Assembly (NCBI RefSeq): GCF_005849285.1
Contig: NZ_CP040517.1
Span: forward strand, 112,501 to 176,500
Source of the DNA: Luteithermobacter gelatinilyticus
GTDB taxonomy: Bacteria > Pseudomonadota > Alphaproteobacteria > Sphingomonadales > Emcibacteraceae
Length of the DNA: 64,000 bases
Direction of reading: 5' to 3'
The notes beneath the pieces are model-generated. The model ran no database searches and was not told where the DNA came from. It saw only the letters and a list, made by a program, of their open reading frames with translations. A program made the position numbers and the translations under genes. Positions 18,650-28,246 of this stretch are shown piece by piece (the first letter of the stretch is position 1; the number at the start of each line of letters is the position of its first letter).

Positions 18650-19168
18650 ATGACTTTACGGGATCAACAAATCGCACAGGCCCAGGGGGCAGAATCAACA
18701 AGGACCAAAGCCGGTGGCGTAAGGCCGGCGCTGAGGCTGGGGGGCATGGTGCTTGGGATGCTGCTGCTGGGAGGATGCAGTATTTTCGGTGGCGGAGATG
18801 ATAAAACCGCGCCACTTGAAGCAGCAGAAGAAGTCTATCAGATTGGTGTTAATGCCTATTTATGGCGGGCCACGCTGGATACGATCCGTTTCATGCCGCT
18901 CCTGAAGGCGGATCAGAATGGCGGCGTGGTGCTGTCGGACTGGCAGGTCAATCCCAACAATCCTGAGGAACGCACCAAGGCGGAAATTTATATCATTGGC
19001 CGGAAACTGAGTGCGGATTCCCTCAAGGTCAAGATTCACCGGCAACAAAAACGCGGTGAGGACTGGATTGAGGTGGGCCCACGCCCCGGCGCGGAATTCC
19101 AGCTGGCCAATGCCATCCTGATGCAGGCCCGGTTGCTACGCCGGAACAATGCCCCGCTCACCAATTAG
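18650..19168 (+). CDS. DUF3576 lipoprotein
   Basis: 172 residues from ATG 18650. Signal segment LGGMVLGMLLLGGCS gives a lipobox with the Cys at about residue 36, so a lipid-anchored envelope protein. The mature domain IGVNAYLWRATLDTIRFMPLLKADQNGGVVLSDWQV, then RTKAEIYIIGRKLSADSLKVKIHRQ, is the DUF3576 pattern found in alphaproteobacteria, usually upstream of leuS as here. Function unknown; the neighbourhood with lptE suggests outer-membrane biogenesis. A longer reading to 18524 is unsupported. Confidence 0.85.
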   Translation: MTLRDQQIAQAQGAESTRTKAGGVRPALRLGGMVLGMLLLGGCSIFGGGDDKTAPLEAAEEVYQIGVNAYLWRATLDTIRFMPLLKADQNGGVVLSDWQVNPNNPEERTKAEIYIIGRKLSADSLKVKIHRQQKRGEDWIEVGPRPGAEFQLANAILMQARLLRRNNAPLTN

Positions 19169-19326
19169 GCTGGCCAATGAGGGCTGGTCAATGAGAACTG
19201 GCCCCTTGGGCATTATGGGTGCTGAAACGATACAACGATCGGAAAAAATTTCCACGAACCACCTGGGGCCTGGCATGCGGGGCCCCGTCGGAGATTCGGG
19301 ATACACTGAAATTCGGGATACCATGA

Positions 19327-21900
19327 ATGACACGCTATAACGCCGCAGTGACCGAGGCCAAATGGCAGAAAATCTGGGACGAGCGTAACACGTTTCGGGT
19401 GACGGAAGACCCGTCCCGGCCAAAATATTACGTGCTGGAAATGTTTCCCTATCCGTCCGGCAAGATCCATATGGGACATGTGCGCAACTACACCCAGGGA
19501 GATGTGGTGGCGCGTTATCGCCGGGCCAAAGGATATAATGTGCTGCATCCCATGGGCTGGGACGCCTTTGGCATGCCGGCGGAAAACGCCGCCATGGAAC
19601 ACAAGGTGCATCCGGCCAAATGGACCTATGAAAATATCGCCCATATGCGGGGTCAGCTGAAACAGATGGGCCTCAGCCTGGACTGGTCGCGGGAGATTGC
19701 CACCTGTGATCCAGACTATTATGGCCAGGAACAGCGTATGTTTCTGGATTTTTATGAGGCGGGCCTGGTGTATCGTAAGGAAAGCTGGGTCAACTGGGAT
19801 CCGGTGGATCAGACGGTGCTGGCCAATGAGCAGGTGGTGGATGGCTGCGGCTGGCGCTCCGGGGCGCCGGTGGAGCGGCGCAAGCTCAGCCAGTGGTTCC
19901 TGAAAATCACCGACTTTGCCGACGAGCTGAACAGCGCCCTGGAGGGGCTGGACCGCTGGCCGGAAAAGGTGCGCGCCATGCAGGAAAACTGGATCGGCCG
20001 GTCCGAAGGCCTCAGGCTCTTTTTTGACGTGCAGGGCGTGGACGGTTTTGACAAGCTGGAGATTTACACCACCCGTCCGGATACGTTGTTCGGGGCCTGT
20101 GGTATGGCGGTGGCCGCGGATCACCCGCTGGCGGAAAAACTGGCGAAGGATAATCCCGAACTTCAGGCGTTTATCGAGGAATGCCGGCGCGGTGGCACCA
20201 GCGAAGAAGCCATCGAAAAGATGGAGAAAAAGGGTTTTGACACTGGCGTGACCGCCACCAGCCCGTTTGAACCGGACCGCAAGCTGCCCGTCTTTGTGGC
20301 CAATTTTGTGTTGATGCATTACGGCACCGGTGCCATTTTTATGTCTGCCGCCCATGATCAGCGCGACCTGGATTTCGCCCGCCGGTACGGCCTTGAGGTG
20401 CGCACCGTGGTCTGCCCGCCGGGAGAAGATCGGGAAACCTTTGAAGTGGACTGGGAAGCCTATACCGGGGCCGGGACGGTGATCCGTTCCGATTTCCTGA
20501 ATGGCCTGGATACGGAAGCGGCAAAACAGGAAATCGCCCGGCGTGCCGAAGAGGCGGGGGTCGGCACACGCACGGTCAATTTCCGCCTGCGCGACTGGGG
20601 AATCTCCCGCCAGCGTTACTGGGGCGCGCCGATCCCGATGATTCACTGTGAGGCCTGCGGGATTGTTCCGGTTCCGAAACAGGATCTGCCCGTCAAGTTA
20701 CCTGAAGATGTAAGTTTTGACAAACCCGGCAACCCGCTGGACCACCATCCCACCTGGAAACATGTGGACTGCCCACAGTGTGGCAAGCCGGCCCGGCGCG
20801 AGACGGATACTTTCGATACTTTTATTGACTCGAGCTGGTATTTCGCCCGTTTCTGTTCTCCGAAATCGGACCAGCCCTTTGAGCGGGCGGCGGTGGATTA
20901 CTGGCTGCCGGTGGATCAGTATGTGGGCGGCGTGGAGCACGCCATTTTGCATCTGCTCTATTCGCGTTTTTTCACCCGGGCCATGAAAAAAGTCGGCCTT
21001 TTGGATCTTGATGAGCCTTTTGCCGGCCTGTTCACACAAGGCATGGTCTGTCACGAAACCTATCAGGACAAGGACGGCAACTGGGTCAGCCCGGCGGAGC
21101 TGGTGCGGCTGGAAGACGGGACCTATGTCAAAAAAGATAGCCGTGAGCCGGTGCGGGTGGGCCGCTCCATCAAAATGTCCAAATCCAAAAAAAATGTCAT
21201 TGATCCCAGCGAGATCATTGACCAGTACGGGGCGGATACGGCCCGCTGGTTTATGTTGTCCGACAGCCCGCCGGAACGGGATCTGGAATGGACGGAAGAA
21301 GGCATCGAAGGCGCCTGGCGGTTTACCCAGCGGCTCTGGCGGCTGGTGATCGGCAATATCAATAAGGCGGCAGCCGCGCCCCTGACAGAGCCGGCCACCT
21401 TCAGCAAACAGGCACAGGATCTGCGGCGGATGACTCATCAGTCCATCGCGGCGGTGGAAAAGGATATCGAGGCGTTTCATTTCAATGCCGCCGTGGCCCA
21501 GGTCTATAAATTCGCCAATGCCATTGCTGCCTTTAAAACTGACGGGTCGGAGGGCGACGCCTGGGCGCTGCGGGAGGCGCTGGTGACCATCGTGCAGCTT
21601 TGCGCCCCGATGATGCCTCATCTGGCCGAAGAGATGTGGGCCGAACTTGGCGGCGAGGGACTGGTGGCCGATGCGCCCTGGCCCAAGGCCCGCGAAGAAC
21701 TGATGCAGGAAAGTTCCGTTACCATTGCGGTGCAGATTCGCGGCAAACTGCGCGATACAATGGAGGTGGCCAAGGATATGGATAAGGCTGAGCTGGAGAA
21801 ACTGGCGCTGGCCTTGCCCAAGGTGCGGTCCAGTATCGACGGCAAGGAGGTGCGCAAGGTCATTGTGGTGCCCAACAAGATCGTCAATATTGTGGTCTAG
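19327..21900 (+). CDS. leuS: Leucyl-tRNA synthetase
   Basis: 857 residues, full-length class I synthetase. The HIGH-type motif is [16 protein letters not shown] (about 39-54); the CP1 editing domain covers about 220-415 ([15 protein letters not shown]); [16 protein letters not shown] (about 614-629) is the KMSKS loop. Zn-type cysteines are seen in IHCEACGIV and [11 protein letters not shown]. It starts at ATG 19327. A 17-bp-period direct repeat (ATTCGGGATAC at 19294 and 19311) sits just before the start. Followed by lptE and holA. Confidence 0.97.
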   Translation: MTRYNAAVTEAKWQKIWDERNTFRVTEDPSRPKYYVLEMFPYPSGKIHMGHVRNYTQGDVVARYRRAKGYNVLHPMGWDAFGMPAENAAMEHKVHPAKWTYENIAHMRGQLKQMGLSLDWSREIATCDPDYYGQEQRMFLDFYEAGLVYRKESWVNWDPVDQTVLANEQVVDGCGWRSGAPVERRKLSQWFLKITDFADELNSALEGLDRWPEKVRAMQENWIGRSEGLRLFFDVQGVDGFDKLEIYTTRPDTLFGACGMAVAADHPLAEKLAKDNPELQAFIEECRRGGTSEEAIEKMEKKGFDTGVTATSPFEPDRKLPVFVANFVLMHYGTGAIFMSAAHDQRDLDFARRYGLEVRTVVCPPGEDRETFEVDWEAYTGAGTVIRSDFLNGLDTEAAKQEIARRAEEAGVGTRTVNFRLRDWGISRQRYWGAPIPMIHCEACGIVPVPKQDLPVKLPEDVSFDKPGNPLDHHPTWKHVDCPQCGKPARRETDTFDTFIDSSWYFARFCSPKSDQPFERAAVDYWLPVDQYVGGVEHAILHLLYSRFFTRAMKKVGLLDLDEPFAGLFTQGMVCHETYQDKDGNWVSPAELVRLEDGTYVKKDSREPVRVGRSIKMSKSKKNVIDPSEIIDQYGADTARWFMLSDSPPERDLEWTEEGIEGAWRFTQRLWRLVIGNINKAAAAPLTEPATFSKQAQDLRRMTHQSIAAVEKDIEAFHFNAAVAQVYKFANAIAAFKTDGSEGDAWALREALVTIVQLCAPMMPHLAEEMWAELGGEGLVADAPWPKAREELMQESSVTIAVQIRGKLRDTMEVAKDMDKAELEKLALALPKVRSSIDGKEVRKVIVVPNKIVNIVV

Positions 21901-21951
21901 GGGGTGACGGGGCGCGCACAAAAATGACAGGCGGAAGATAACAGGCGGAAC

Positions 21952-22554
21952 ATGACACACAAAGGCAGCGGCAGGATGGTCAAGACAGGGCTGGTGGCGA
22001 TGGTGTTGCTGGCCTTGGCGGCCTGCGGCTTTAAACCCATGTATGGCCGGTTCTCGGACCAGGGCCAGGATATGGCGGACGTCATGGCCAAGATCCGGGT
22101 GGTGGAAATTCGTGACGGTGAGGGCCGCAACTCCCGCATTGGCCAGGTCATCCGCAACAACCTTGCCGCCCGCCTCAGCCCGGGGCGCGAGGTGACGTCT
22201 GCCGACTATGTCCTCAAGGTCAGTTTCCAGGTGGAAGAACACGGGTACGGTTTCACGGAAAGCGAATCGGTCACTGTACAAAACCTTAAGCTTCTGGCAC
22301 TCTATCGTCTGGAAGAAGCGGACAGCAGCAAAGTGGTCGTGGAATCCATGGCGCGGGCGTTGGTGACTTTTGATCTGGTGCAATCCGATTATTCCAACAT
22401 GATTGCCCGCAATACGGCGCTGGAACGCCTGTCTGATGAGGTAGCGACCCGGATTGTCGCCCGGCTTGGGGCTTATTTCAGCCAGAACGGCAAAGACGGG
22501 GCGGTGGCTGCGCCGGACGTGCCGGCGGAACAGAATGAACAGGACAGGAAATAA
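21952..22554 (+). CDS. lptE: LPS assembly lipoprotein LptE
   Basis: 200 residues. Signal peptide and lipobox VLLALAACGFKPMYGR (Cys near residue 25) with the alphaproteobacterial GFKPMYG start of the mature protein. It plugs LptD in the outer membrane for lipopolysaccharide insertion. The leuS-lptE-holA order is standard. A low-complexity acidic tail ends the protein. Confidence 0.9.
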   Translation: MTHKGSGRMVKTGLVAMVLLALAACGFKPMYGRFSDQGQDMADVMAKIRVVEIRDGEGRNSRIGQVIRNNLAARLSPGREVTSADYVLKVSFQVEEHGYGFTESESVTVQNLKLLALYRLEEADSSKVVVESMARALVTFDLVQSDYSNMIARNTALERLSDEVATRIVARLGAYFSQNGKDGAVAAPDVPAEQNEQDRK

Positions 22555-22572
22555 TCCCGGGAACCGCGATAT

Positions 22573-23619
22573 ATGAAAATTTCCTATCGCGACATTGAGA
22601 CCCAGGTCAAGAAGCTAAACCCTGCTTATGCGGCGGTGCTCATTTATGGTCCTGACGAAGGACTGGTGCGCGAGCGGGCGGAAAGCATCGCCCGACAGGT
22701 GGTCGAAGACCTCAAGGATCCGTTTCTGGTGGCCAATCTTACACCGGACAGCCTGAAATCAGAACCGGCGCTATTGCTTGATGAGGCGGCGGCGGTTTCC
22801 ATGATGGGGGGACGGCGGGTCATCCGGGTGGACGGGGCCACAGATGTGGTAACGCCGGCGGCTAGGTCCTTTCTGGACAGCGCGCGGGACAGCGGCCGGG
22901 AAGACGGCCTGGTGGTAATCACTGCCGCAAACCTGCGGCCGTCCTCGTCGCTCAGGAAATTGTTTGAAGGCGCGAAAAACGCGGCGGCTATTGCCTGTTA
23001 TGAAGACAATGCGGCTTCCCTTGAACACCTTGTTCGGGATGTGATGCGCCAGCATAATCTTGATATTGAGCCGGCGGCGGTGGCCTACCTGCAAGCCAAT
23101 ATGGGCAGTGACCGGATGATTTCCCGCAGCGAATTGGAAAAACTGGTTACCTATATGGGCGCCCCGAAAGATGGGGCAAGGTTGACGGTCACATTGCAGG
23201 ATGTCCAGGCCTGTGTCGGGGACAGCGGGGCGCTGACCCTGGACATGATTGCCCAAGCCACGACCGGCGGGGACCTTAAGCGGCTGGATGATGTACTGTT
23301 CAAGGCTTTCAATCGGGGAGAAAATCCGGTTTCGGTGCTTTATGCCCTGTCACGCCGGTTGCAACAGCTTCATTTCGTGCGCGGGTTGATGGATCAGGGG
23401 GTGCCGGCGGAGCAGGCCATGAACAAGTTGACGCCCCGAATTTTTCCCATGGAGGCGGGCCGGTTTAAAAACCACCTTGGCCGATGGACAACCCAAGGCC
23501 TGTCCCGGGCGTTGGAAATCATTACGCTTGCGGAACAGGACTGCAAATCCACGGACATGCCAGCGGAAACCATTTGCGCGCGGGCTTGTCTGCGCATTGC
23601 CAATGCCGCCCGGCGGTAG
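22573..23619 (+). CDS. holA: DNA polymerase III subunit delta
   Basis: 348 residues; opens and loads the beta clamp as part of the clamp loader. N-terminal region LIYGPDEGLVRERAESIARQVV, then MMGGRRVIRVDGA and ITAANLRPSSSLRKLFEG, matches HolA; the C-terminal helical domain has NPVSVLYALSRRLQQLHFVRG. 18 bp after lptE. It is followed by a palindromic mini-element that separates it from the convergent hydratase gene. Confidence 0.92.
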   Translation: MKISYRDIETQVKKLNPAYAAVLIYGPDEGLVRERAESIARQVVEDLKDPFLVANLTPDSLKSEPALLLDEAAAVSMMGGRRVIRVDGATDVVTPAARSFLDSARDSGREDGLVVITAANLRPSSSLRKLFEGAKNAAAIACYEDNAASLEHLVRDVMRQHNLDIEPAAVAYLQANMGSDRMISRSELEKLVTYMGAPKDGARLTVTLQDVQACVGDSGALTLDMIAQATTGGDLKRLDDVLFKAFNRGENPVSVLYALSRRLQQLHFVRGLMDQGVPAEQAMNKLTPRIFPMEAGRFKNHLGRWTTQGLSRALEIITLAEQDCKSTDMPAETICARACLRIANAARR

Positions 23620-23640
23620 CGGTTCTATGGGGAACAATTT

Positions 23641-23678
23641 TAGAGTAAATTGAGCCAACCCATCCGCAATTCACTCTA
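23641..23678. repeat. Palindromic mini-element, copy 2
   Basis: 38 bp TA...TA. The arms are GAGTAAATTGAGCC and, on the other strand, GAGTGAATTGCGGATGGGTT. Intergenic between convergent holA and the hydratase gene, where its hairpin could act as a bidirectional terminator. Confidence 0.85.
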
Positions 23679-23697
23679 GGAAGGGGGCGTCTCTCGT

Positions 23698-24516
23698 TCA
23701 GGCTTTTTTGTCCGGTTGATGCTTCTGGTGGGGGTGCCAGGTGAATTCCGGGGAACGTTTATTCAAAAATGCCGCGACACCTTCCCGGTGATCTTCCCCG
23801 TCAAAGGCATCATTAAACAGGTTTTCTGACAGCTCGTCATCGTCCCGCGCGCCGGTCAGGACACGTCCGAGGAGGGCTTTCATATGATGCAGGCTGAAAC
23901 GGGAATTGGCGGCCAGCCGGCGGGCATAGTCCCGCACGGCTTGCTCCAGCTCCCCGGCCGGATATAACGCATTGATCAGACCCATTTGCAGGGCTTCTCC
24001 GGCCCCGAAAATACGGGCCGAGAACAGGATGTCCCGGGCCCGGCTGGCCCCCACCAGATCCACCAGTCGCCTTGTGTCGGAAAGCCCGTAAATGAGCCCG
24101 AGCCGGGCCGGCGTGATCCCATAGCGGGAGGCATCATCCGCGAAACGCATGTCGCAGCACAAGGCCAGGATACAGCCCCCGCCGACGCAGGGCCCCTGGA
24201 TCATGGCGAGTGTTGGCAGGGGGCAGTGTTCCAGGGCCTGGCAGGCGGCGCGGATGGCCCGACGGTTTTCATCCCGTTTGACGGCATCTTCCATGAAAGT
24301 TTCAAATTCGCTGATATCGGCGCCGGCGCAAAAGACGGCGGGGGTGGCGGAACGCAAAATCAGAACCTTGATCTGAGCATCGTCCGCGGCTTGCTGAATC
24401 AGGGCGGGAAGGCGCTCCCACATGGCCTGATTAAGGGCATTTTTGCGGTCCGCCCGATTCAGGACAATCCAGGCGATTTCACCGTCTTTCTGAAGATACA
24501 GGGGAGAAGAAGACAT
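23698..24516 (-). CDS. Enoyl-CoA hydratase/isomerase family protein
   Basis: 272 residues from ATG 24516 (GAGG ribosome site 6 bases before). Crotonase fold: IAWIVLNRADRKNALNQ, the oxyanion-hole segments FCAGADISEF and GPCVGGGCILALCCDMRFADD, and GLIYGLSDTRRLVDLVG. The residue usually acting as the second catalytic Glu is not obvious, so hydratase activity is not certain. It hydrates enoyl-CoA in fatty-acid or amino-acid breakdown. No operon partner; the partner-switching gene lies 80 bp upstream. Confidence 0.8.
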   Translation of the reverse strand: MSSSPLYLQKDGEIAWIVLNRADRKNALNQAMWERLPALIQQAADDAQIKVLILRSATPAVFCAGADISEFETFMEDAVKRDENRRAIRAACQALEHCPLPTLAMIQGPCVGGGCILALCCDMRFADDASRYGITPARLGLIYGLSDTRRLVDLVGASRARDILFSARIFGAGEALQMGLINALYPAGELEQAVRDYARRLAANSRFSLHHMKALLGRVLTGARDDDELSENLFNDAFDGEDHREGVAAFLNKRSPEFTWHPHQKHQPDKKA

Positions 24517-24596
24517 GACTACCTCATTCGGTCTCGAACCATCGCAGCGGCCCCAGCATAGGCAGCGTAAGGATTTTTGCAACCTGAATCAGGTAA

Positions 24597-25505
24597 TCAG
24601 GTTTTGAAATAAACCACGGCCAACACCATGTTTCCATTGCCCAGATATTCCATATAATCGAAACTGGCGCTGCGGGCGAGCGCAATACCCCGTCCCGAAG
24701 GCAGGATATTATTCTCCAGGGGGCGCTGGAAAAATTTGTCCACATCAAAACCTTCGCCATGATCCGTAATCCTGAAGGTGGCAAGATCATCGCCCAAATC
24801 GAAAGCCACTTCGACAAATTTGTCCCGATTTTCCGGCAGCGCTAGGCGTCGTTTGATTTCCGATTTTAAGCGACCGTTCTGAATCAGCTCTCGTTTTTCC
24901 TCAAAACCAATGCCGAGATTGCCGTGCTCGATACTATTGATCAAAAGCTCCAGAAGGCCCAGCGCAATACGGTCAGGTTCCGGACAGGCCAGGGACAGCA
25001 TGGTGGCGAGTTTCTCAGCCTGTTCGAACGTTTTGATCCGGAAGATGCCGCTTTTGATGAAGCCGAAAATGTTATCGCGGGATTTGATTTCCCGGCGTAG
25101 CTCCTGACGCTTGCGATAATCGGCAAGGGCGGATTTCAAGGTGGACAATAACGCAATTTCGCGAAAGGGCTGATGGAACCAGTAGACACTGTTCTGGTAT
25201 CTTTCATGCAACAGGTGGTCGGAGCAGCTGTCGTTGACGGCGACGATGATGGGAATGTCATGTAGTTGGGGATCTTTCTGCAATGCTTGGGATAGGGTCT
25301 GTCCCTGATCCAGAAACATGCGGTCGCTGAGAATGACGGCTTTGTCCTGATTGTGGGGGGGTTCGGCGCTGGTCTTGTTCTGTTTAAGATATGCCATCGC
25401 GGCTTCCAGAGTGTTCACCACATGATGCGCCATGTTCTGGCTGTTCAGGGCTGCCAGAATGGGTTGCGCCTTAAGGTCCTTATGGCTGATAATCAGGATG
25501 GTCAT
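24597..25505 (-). CDS. Degenerate receiver plus HATPase_c (RsbW-type) protein
   Basis: 302 residues. The first 120 residues have a receiver-like alternation (ILIISHKDLKAQPIL, DKAVILSDRMFLDQG, DIPIIVAVND) but lack a full acidic pocket. Residues about 150-302 form an anti-sigma-type ATPase: N-box LLELLINSIEHGNLGIG, G1 FRITDHGEGFDVDKF, G2 LPSGRGIALARS. Such proteins bind or phosphorylate STAS partners. It is divergent from the STAS and PP2C genes at 26216-27798, completing a partner-switching set. Its sigma or other target is not in the window. Confidence 0.75.
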   Translation of the reverse strand: MTILIISHKDLKAQPILAALNSQNMAHHVVNTLEAAMAYLKQNKTSAEPPHNQDKAVILSDRMFLDQGQTLSQALQKDPQLHDIPIIVAVNDSCSDHLLHERYQNSVYWFHQPFREIALLSTLKSALADYRKRQELRREIKSRDNIFGFIKSGIFRIKTFEQAEKLATMLSLACPEPDRIALGLLELLINSIEHGNLGIGFEEKRELIQNGRLKSEIKRRLALPENRDKFVEVAFDLGDDLATFRITDHGEGFDVDKFFQRPLENNILPSGRGIALARSASFDYMEYLGNGNMVLAVVYFKT

Positions 25506-25729
25506 GATGTGCGATTTTCCGGGCTGCCACTGTATTATTGTATTATGAAAGTCTAAATTATGGAAATTTTATGCGTTTACGCGGATTCTCCAGAAAGCAG
25601 AGGCGGCCCCATGTGCCAAACTCTCCCTATAGGCCTATATTGTGTTTTTTGTGGGGCGGTCGTCTTCCTTACACAGGAGATTACGCGGGAAATCTTACTG
25701 CCCGGTTAATAAAACCGTGTAGGCTTGTT

Positions 25730-25744
25730 TTAAGTCATTGTTAA
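25730..25744. promoter_or_regulatory. CtrA-type box
   Basis: TTAA-GTCATTG-TTAA matches the CtrA consensus TTAA-N7-TTAA exactly. It lies 225 bp upstream of the HATPase gene and about 470 bp upstream of the STAS gene. In flagellated alphaproteobacteria CtrA often controls partner-switching and motility genes. Confidence 0.5.
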
Positions 25745-25891
25745 AGAAAACTGTTTAGGGTTTCCTGATATAGATGAGCGGGGTATTGCCAAGTGCTTCG
25801 GAATTTGTGTTGTTCACCATGCCAAAGAGGCCGGATGCTGTTTTGGGGACACTTTTTGGTGGCACTGCGGTTTCGTGCCCCTTATCATCTC

Positions 25892-26161
25892 TAGAGTGAA
25901 TGGTGAAGAGGTTGACCCGTTCTGCCGGTCAGGTCTGGTTCAGGAGCCAGGGATTTGGTGCAGGTCATACTGGCGGTACGGCCCAGCCAAATCCCGCAGG
26001 AACTGGGCCAGAGCGGCCCGGCCCTTCGGGTTGGCGGCTTGGGGCCGCTCACGTTGTCAGACGCCTGGCCCGATGCCCCGCATCGCCCGGCGCCGTCTTC
26101 CGCGTGAGGCGGGCCGCAATCCGCCAACAGAATTGAGCCACCCTATGCACAATTCACTCTA
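25892..26161. mobile_element. Long IS630-related MITE (about 270 bp), copy 3
   Basis: Bounded by TA at 25892-25893 and 26160-26161. The left end is GAGTGAATGGTGAAGAGGTT; the right end, read inward, is GAGTGAATTGTGCATAGGGT. The GC-rich inside has no convincing gene, although a minus-strand frame stays open for 78 codons. A further end (GAGTGAATGGTGAAGGGATT, 26162-26181) abuts on the right. It separates the HATPase gene from the STAS gene. Confidence 0.7.
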
Positions 26162-26215
26162 GAGTGAATGGTGAAGGGATTCACGCGAGTATTGTTCCAG
26201 AACAAGGGGATATGA

Positions 26216-26518
26216 ATGCGCTATCAATTGATCAAAAAAAACGGTGTGAATGAAGCCAAACTTAGAGAAAAGGTGACTTTTTCCGATCTGGAAGAATTCC
26301 GGGAAATGATTGATCATATGCTGGCAGAGAGGGCAGTGGAAAACATCATTGACCTTTCTGAAGTTGATTTTATTGATTCTGCCGGTCTTGGCATGTTGCT
26401 TCTGGCGCGGGATGAAATCAGCAAGGCGTCGTCAAGACTGATTCTGCGCGGGCCGCAGGGGCAGGTGAAACGTATGTTTGTCGTGGCCCGTTTTGACAAG
26501 ATGTTTGATATTGAATGA
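26216..26518 (+). CDS. STAS-domain anti-sigma factor antagonist
   Basis: 100 residues, single STAS domain. The switch site VDFIDSAGLGMLLLARD has the conserved DSxGLG with the phosphorylatable Ser at about residue 59. When dephosphorylated such proteins bind HATPase-type anti-sigma factors. Start ATG 26216 after AAGGGGAT. The gene for a PP2C phosphatase follows after 95 bp, and a kinase-type HATPase is divergent upstream. Confidence 0.88.
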   Translation: MRYQLIKKNGVNEAKLREKVTFSDLEEFREMIDHMLAERAVENIIDLSEVDFIDSAGLGMLLLARDEISKASSRLILRGPQGQVKRMFVVARFDKMFDIE

Positions 26519-26613
26519 GCGCGGAGGAGATGAACCGCATAGCCTGCCTGTGGCAAAAGCAATTTTTATGCTTTCGGGGGAGGATCAGGATTGTCACGGA
26601 GCTGGAATGATCA

Positions 26614-27798
26614 ATGAAGAAAACGTCGTCTATCATTAACAGGGAAGTCCTCGGCGGATGTATTCTGATTGTCGATGATGTGGAGCTTAATCGGCTTCTG
26701 ATCCATAACTATCTGACCCAGGCGGGATTCCATAACCTTCATCTTGCCGTTGACGGTCAGGATGCTCTGGATAAAATCAGTCAACTCAACCCGGATCTGG
26801 TTATTCTGGATCTGATCATGCCCCATACGGACGGGTTCGAGGTGTGTCGAAAACTCAGGGCGCATGAAATGTTCAGTGACTTGCCCATTCTGGTACAAAC
26901 CGCCATGTCCGAACCGGAAGAACGTGCCCAGGTGTTTGATGCTGGGGCCACGGACCTGATTGCCAAACCAATCTCGCCACTGGAAATCTGCGCCCGAACC
27001 CGAATTCATCTGGAAAACAGGTTTTTGCTGCGGGACTTAAGAGCGTATCGGAAGCGCCTGACCCGTGATCTGGAAATTGCCCGGGACATGCAGACTGCGT
27101 TGCTGCCGCGCCAGGAGCTTCTGGATGAAGTGGAAAAGGAGATGCGGATTCAGGTCGCCTATCGTTATGAAAGTTCCGACGAGCTAGGGGGAGATTTCTG
27201 GGGTTTGCAGCGGCTTGGTGAACAAAAGCTGTTTTTTTATATGGTGGATTTTGCCGGGCATGGGGTCTCCGCGGCCCTCAATACGTTCCGGCTGCATTCT
27301 CTGATCTCGCAGGTGGCCGCAATGGAGTCTCCGGCGGCTTACCTTGAGGTGCTGAATCGGGAACTGTGCAAGCTGTTGCCGGTGGAACAGTTTGCGACCA
27401 TGTTCTGTGGCCTGATTGATGCCGCGGAAAGGACACTGACCTATGCCTCGGCAGCCTGTCCGGTGCCCTTGCTGGGGAAAAGGGGAACGGAGCGGGTGGA
27501 GCTCCTGGATCCCGAGGGGCTGCCGCTGGGGGTGGAGCCAATGGCCGACTATATCAACAGGAGGCTTCCCTTGGCAGCCGGGGATGTCTTGTTTATCTAT
27601 AGTGATGTGCTGGCTGAAACCCCCTGTCATGACGGCACCCGGCTGGAAGAGGCGGGGGTGCAGGAAATATTCCGCAGCTGCCTTGCCGACGGCGGGGACA
27701 GCCGGCGTGTGCTGGAGGCGTTTTTTGAAAAATTTGACAAACGAAGCCCTCGCCCGCTGAGGGACGATCTAACGGCAGTGTTCTTTACGTGTCAATAA
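26614..27798 (+). CDS. Receiver plus PP2C/SpoIIE phosphatase (RsbU type)
   Basis: 394 residues. Receiver at about 15-135 (CILIVDDVELNR, LVILDLIMPHTDG, LIAKPISP), a short coiled linker (RKRLTRDLEIARDMQTALLP) and a SpoIIE-type PP2C domain from about 180. Metal ligands are seen in ELGGDFWG, FYMVDFAGHGVSAAL and RDDLTAVFF. It would dephosphorylate the STAS protein in response to phosphorylation of its receiver. The paired HATPase protein also carries a receiver-like part. Confidence 0.88.
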   Translation: MKKTSSIINREVLGGCILIVDDVELNRLLIHNYLTQAGFHNLHLAVDGQDALDKISQLNPDLVILDLIMPHTDGFEVCRKLRAHEMFSDLPILVQTAMSEPEERAQVFDAGATDLIAKPISPLEICARTRIHLENRFLLRDLRAYRKRLTRDLEIARDMQTALLPRQELLDEVEKEMRIQVAYRYESSDELGGDFWGLQRLGEQKLFFYMVDFAGHGVSAALNTFRLHSLISQVAAMESPAAYLEVLNRELCKLLPVEQFATMFCGLIDAAERTLTYASAACPVPLLGKRGTERVELLDPEGLPLGVEPMADYINRRLPLAAGDVLFIYSDVLAETPCHDGTRLEEAGVQEIFRSCLADGGDSRRVLEAFFEKFDKRSPRPLRDDLTAVFFTCQ

Positions 27799-27938
27799 GA
27801 TATGTGGATTCCGTGATCTGTCGAAAATATTTTTGTGCCTAGAGGGACGGCGTTTCGCGTCAATCTCCTTATAATTGAGTCAATGCAGAATATGGCTCTA
27901 TGCAGAATAACGCGTCGTGAAGCTTGTTTGGCGCCGGC

Positions 27939-28028
27939 TCAGGCACCAAAACCGACAATCAGAATAACGGACAGCACATAGGAAATGACAAACGCTGCAC
28001 AAAATGTGCGAAGCTGAGATTTTAGCAT
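27939..28028 (-). CDS. Possible 29-residue membrane peptide
   Basis: Minus-strand ATG at 28028 follows GGTGGGGAAGAAAAA, a good ribosome site. It encodes a basic N-terminus (MLKSQLRTF) and one hydrophobic helix (AAFVISYVLSVILIVGFG), ending at TGA 27939. The shape is that of small single-span membrane proteins. No homologue known to me. The rest of 27799-28195 shows no gene. Confidence 0.35.
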   Translation of the reverse strand: MLKSQLRTFCAAFVISYVLSVILIVGFGA

Positions 28029-28195
28029 TTTTTCTTCCCCACCTTTCCCGTGACGAACAGAAACATTACCACATTCTTAACTTCAAGAGAATGTGCCTCG
28101 GTAAGATGCTGATCCTGCATTATGATTCAGGGAGTCCCAATTTGGGATTCGTAAAACTGTTGAGACTCGGGTTTCAAAAACGATATATTGGAGGC

Positions 28196-28233
28196 CAGAG
28201 TGAATTGAGCCAACCTATTCACAATTCACTCTA
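28196..28233. repeat. Palindromic mini-element, copy 4
   Basis: 34-bp core 28198-28231, flanked by CA on the left and TA on the right. Arms are GAGTGAATTGAGCC and, reading from the right, GAGTGAATTGTGAATAGGTT. It ends 13 bp before the ATG of the DUF962 gene, so the transcript leader of that gene would contain this hairpin. Confidence 0.88.
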
Positions 28234-28246
28234 ATGGGAGGCGTAC

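Noticed and set aside
19213-22383. Very long minus-strand frames (477 and 561 codons) opposite leuS and lptE
   Set aside because: They mirror a GC-rich gene with a strong third-position bias; the plus-strand product is unmistakable LeuS.
25891-26162. Open frames of 78-95 codons inside the long MITE
   Set aside because: No start signal and no family likeness; one ends within the repeat.
28004-28234. A 76-codon frame ending in the mini-element before DUF962
   Set aside because: Its last residues are the translated repeat and the rest has no protein-like features.
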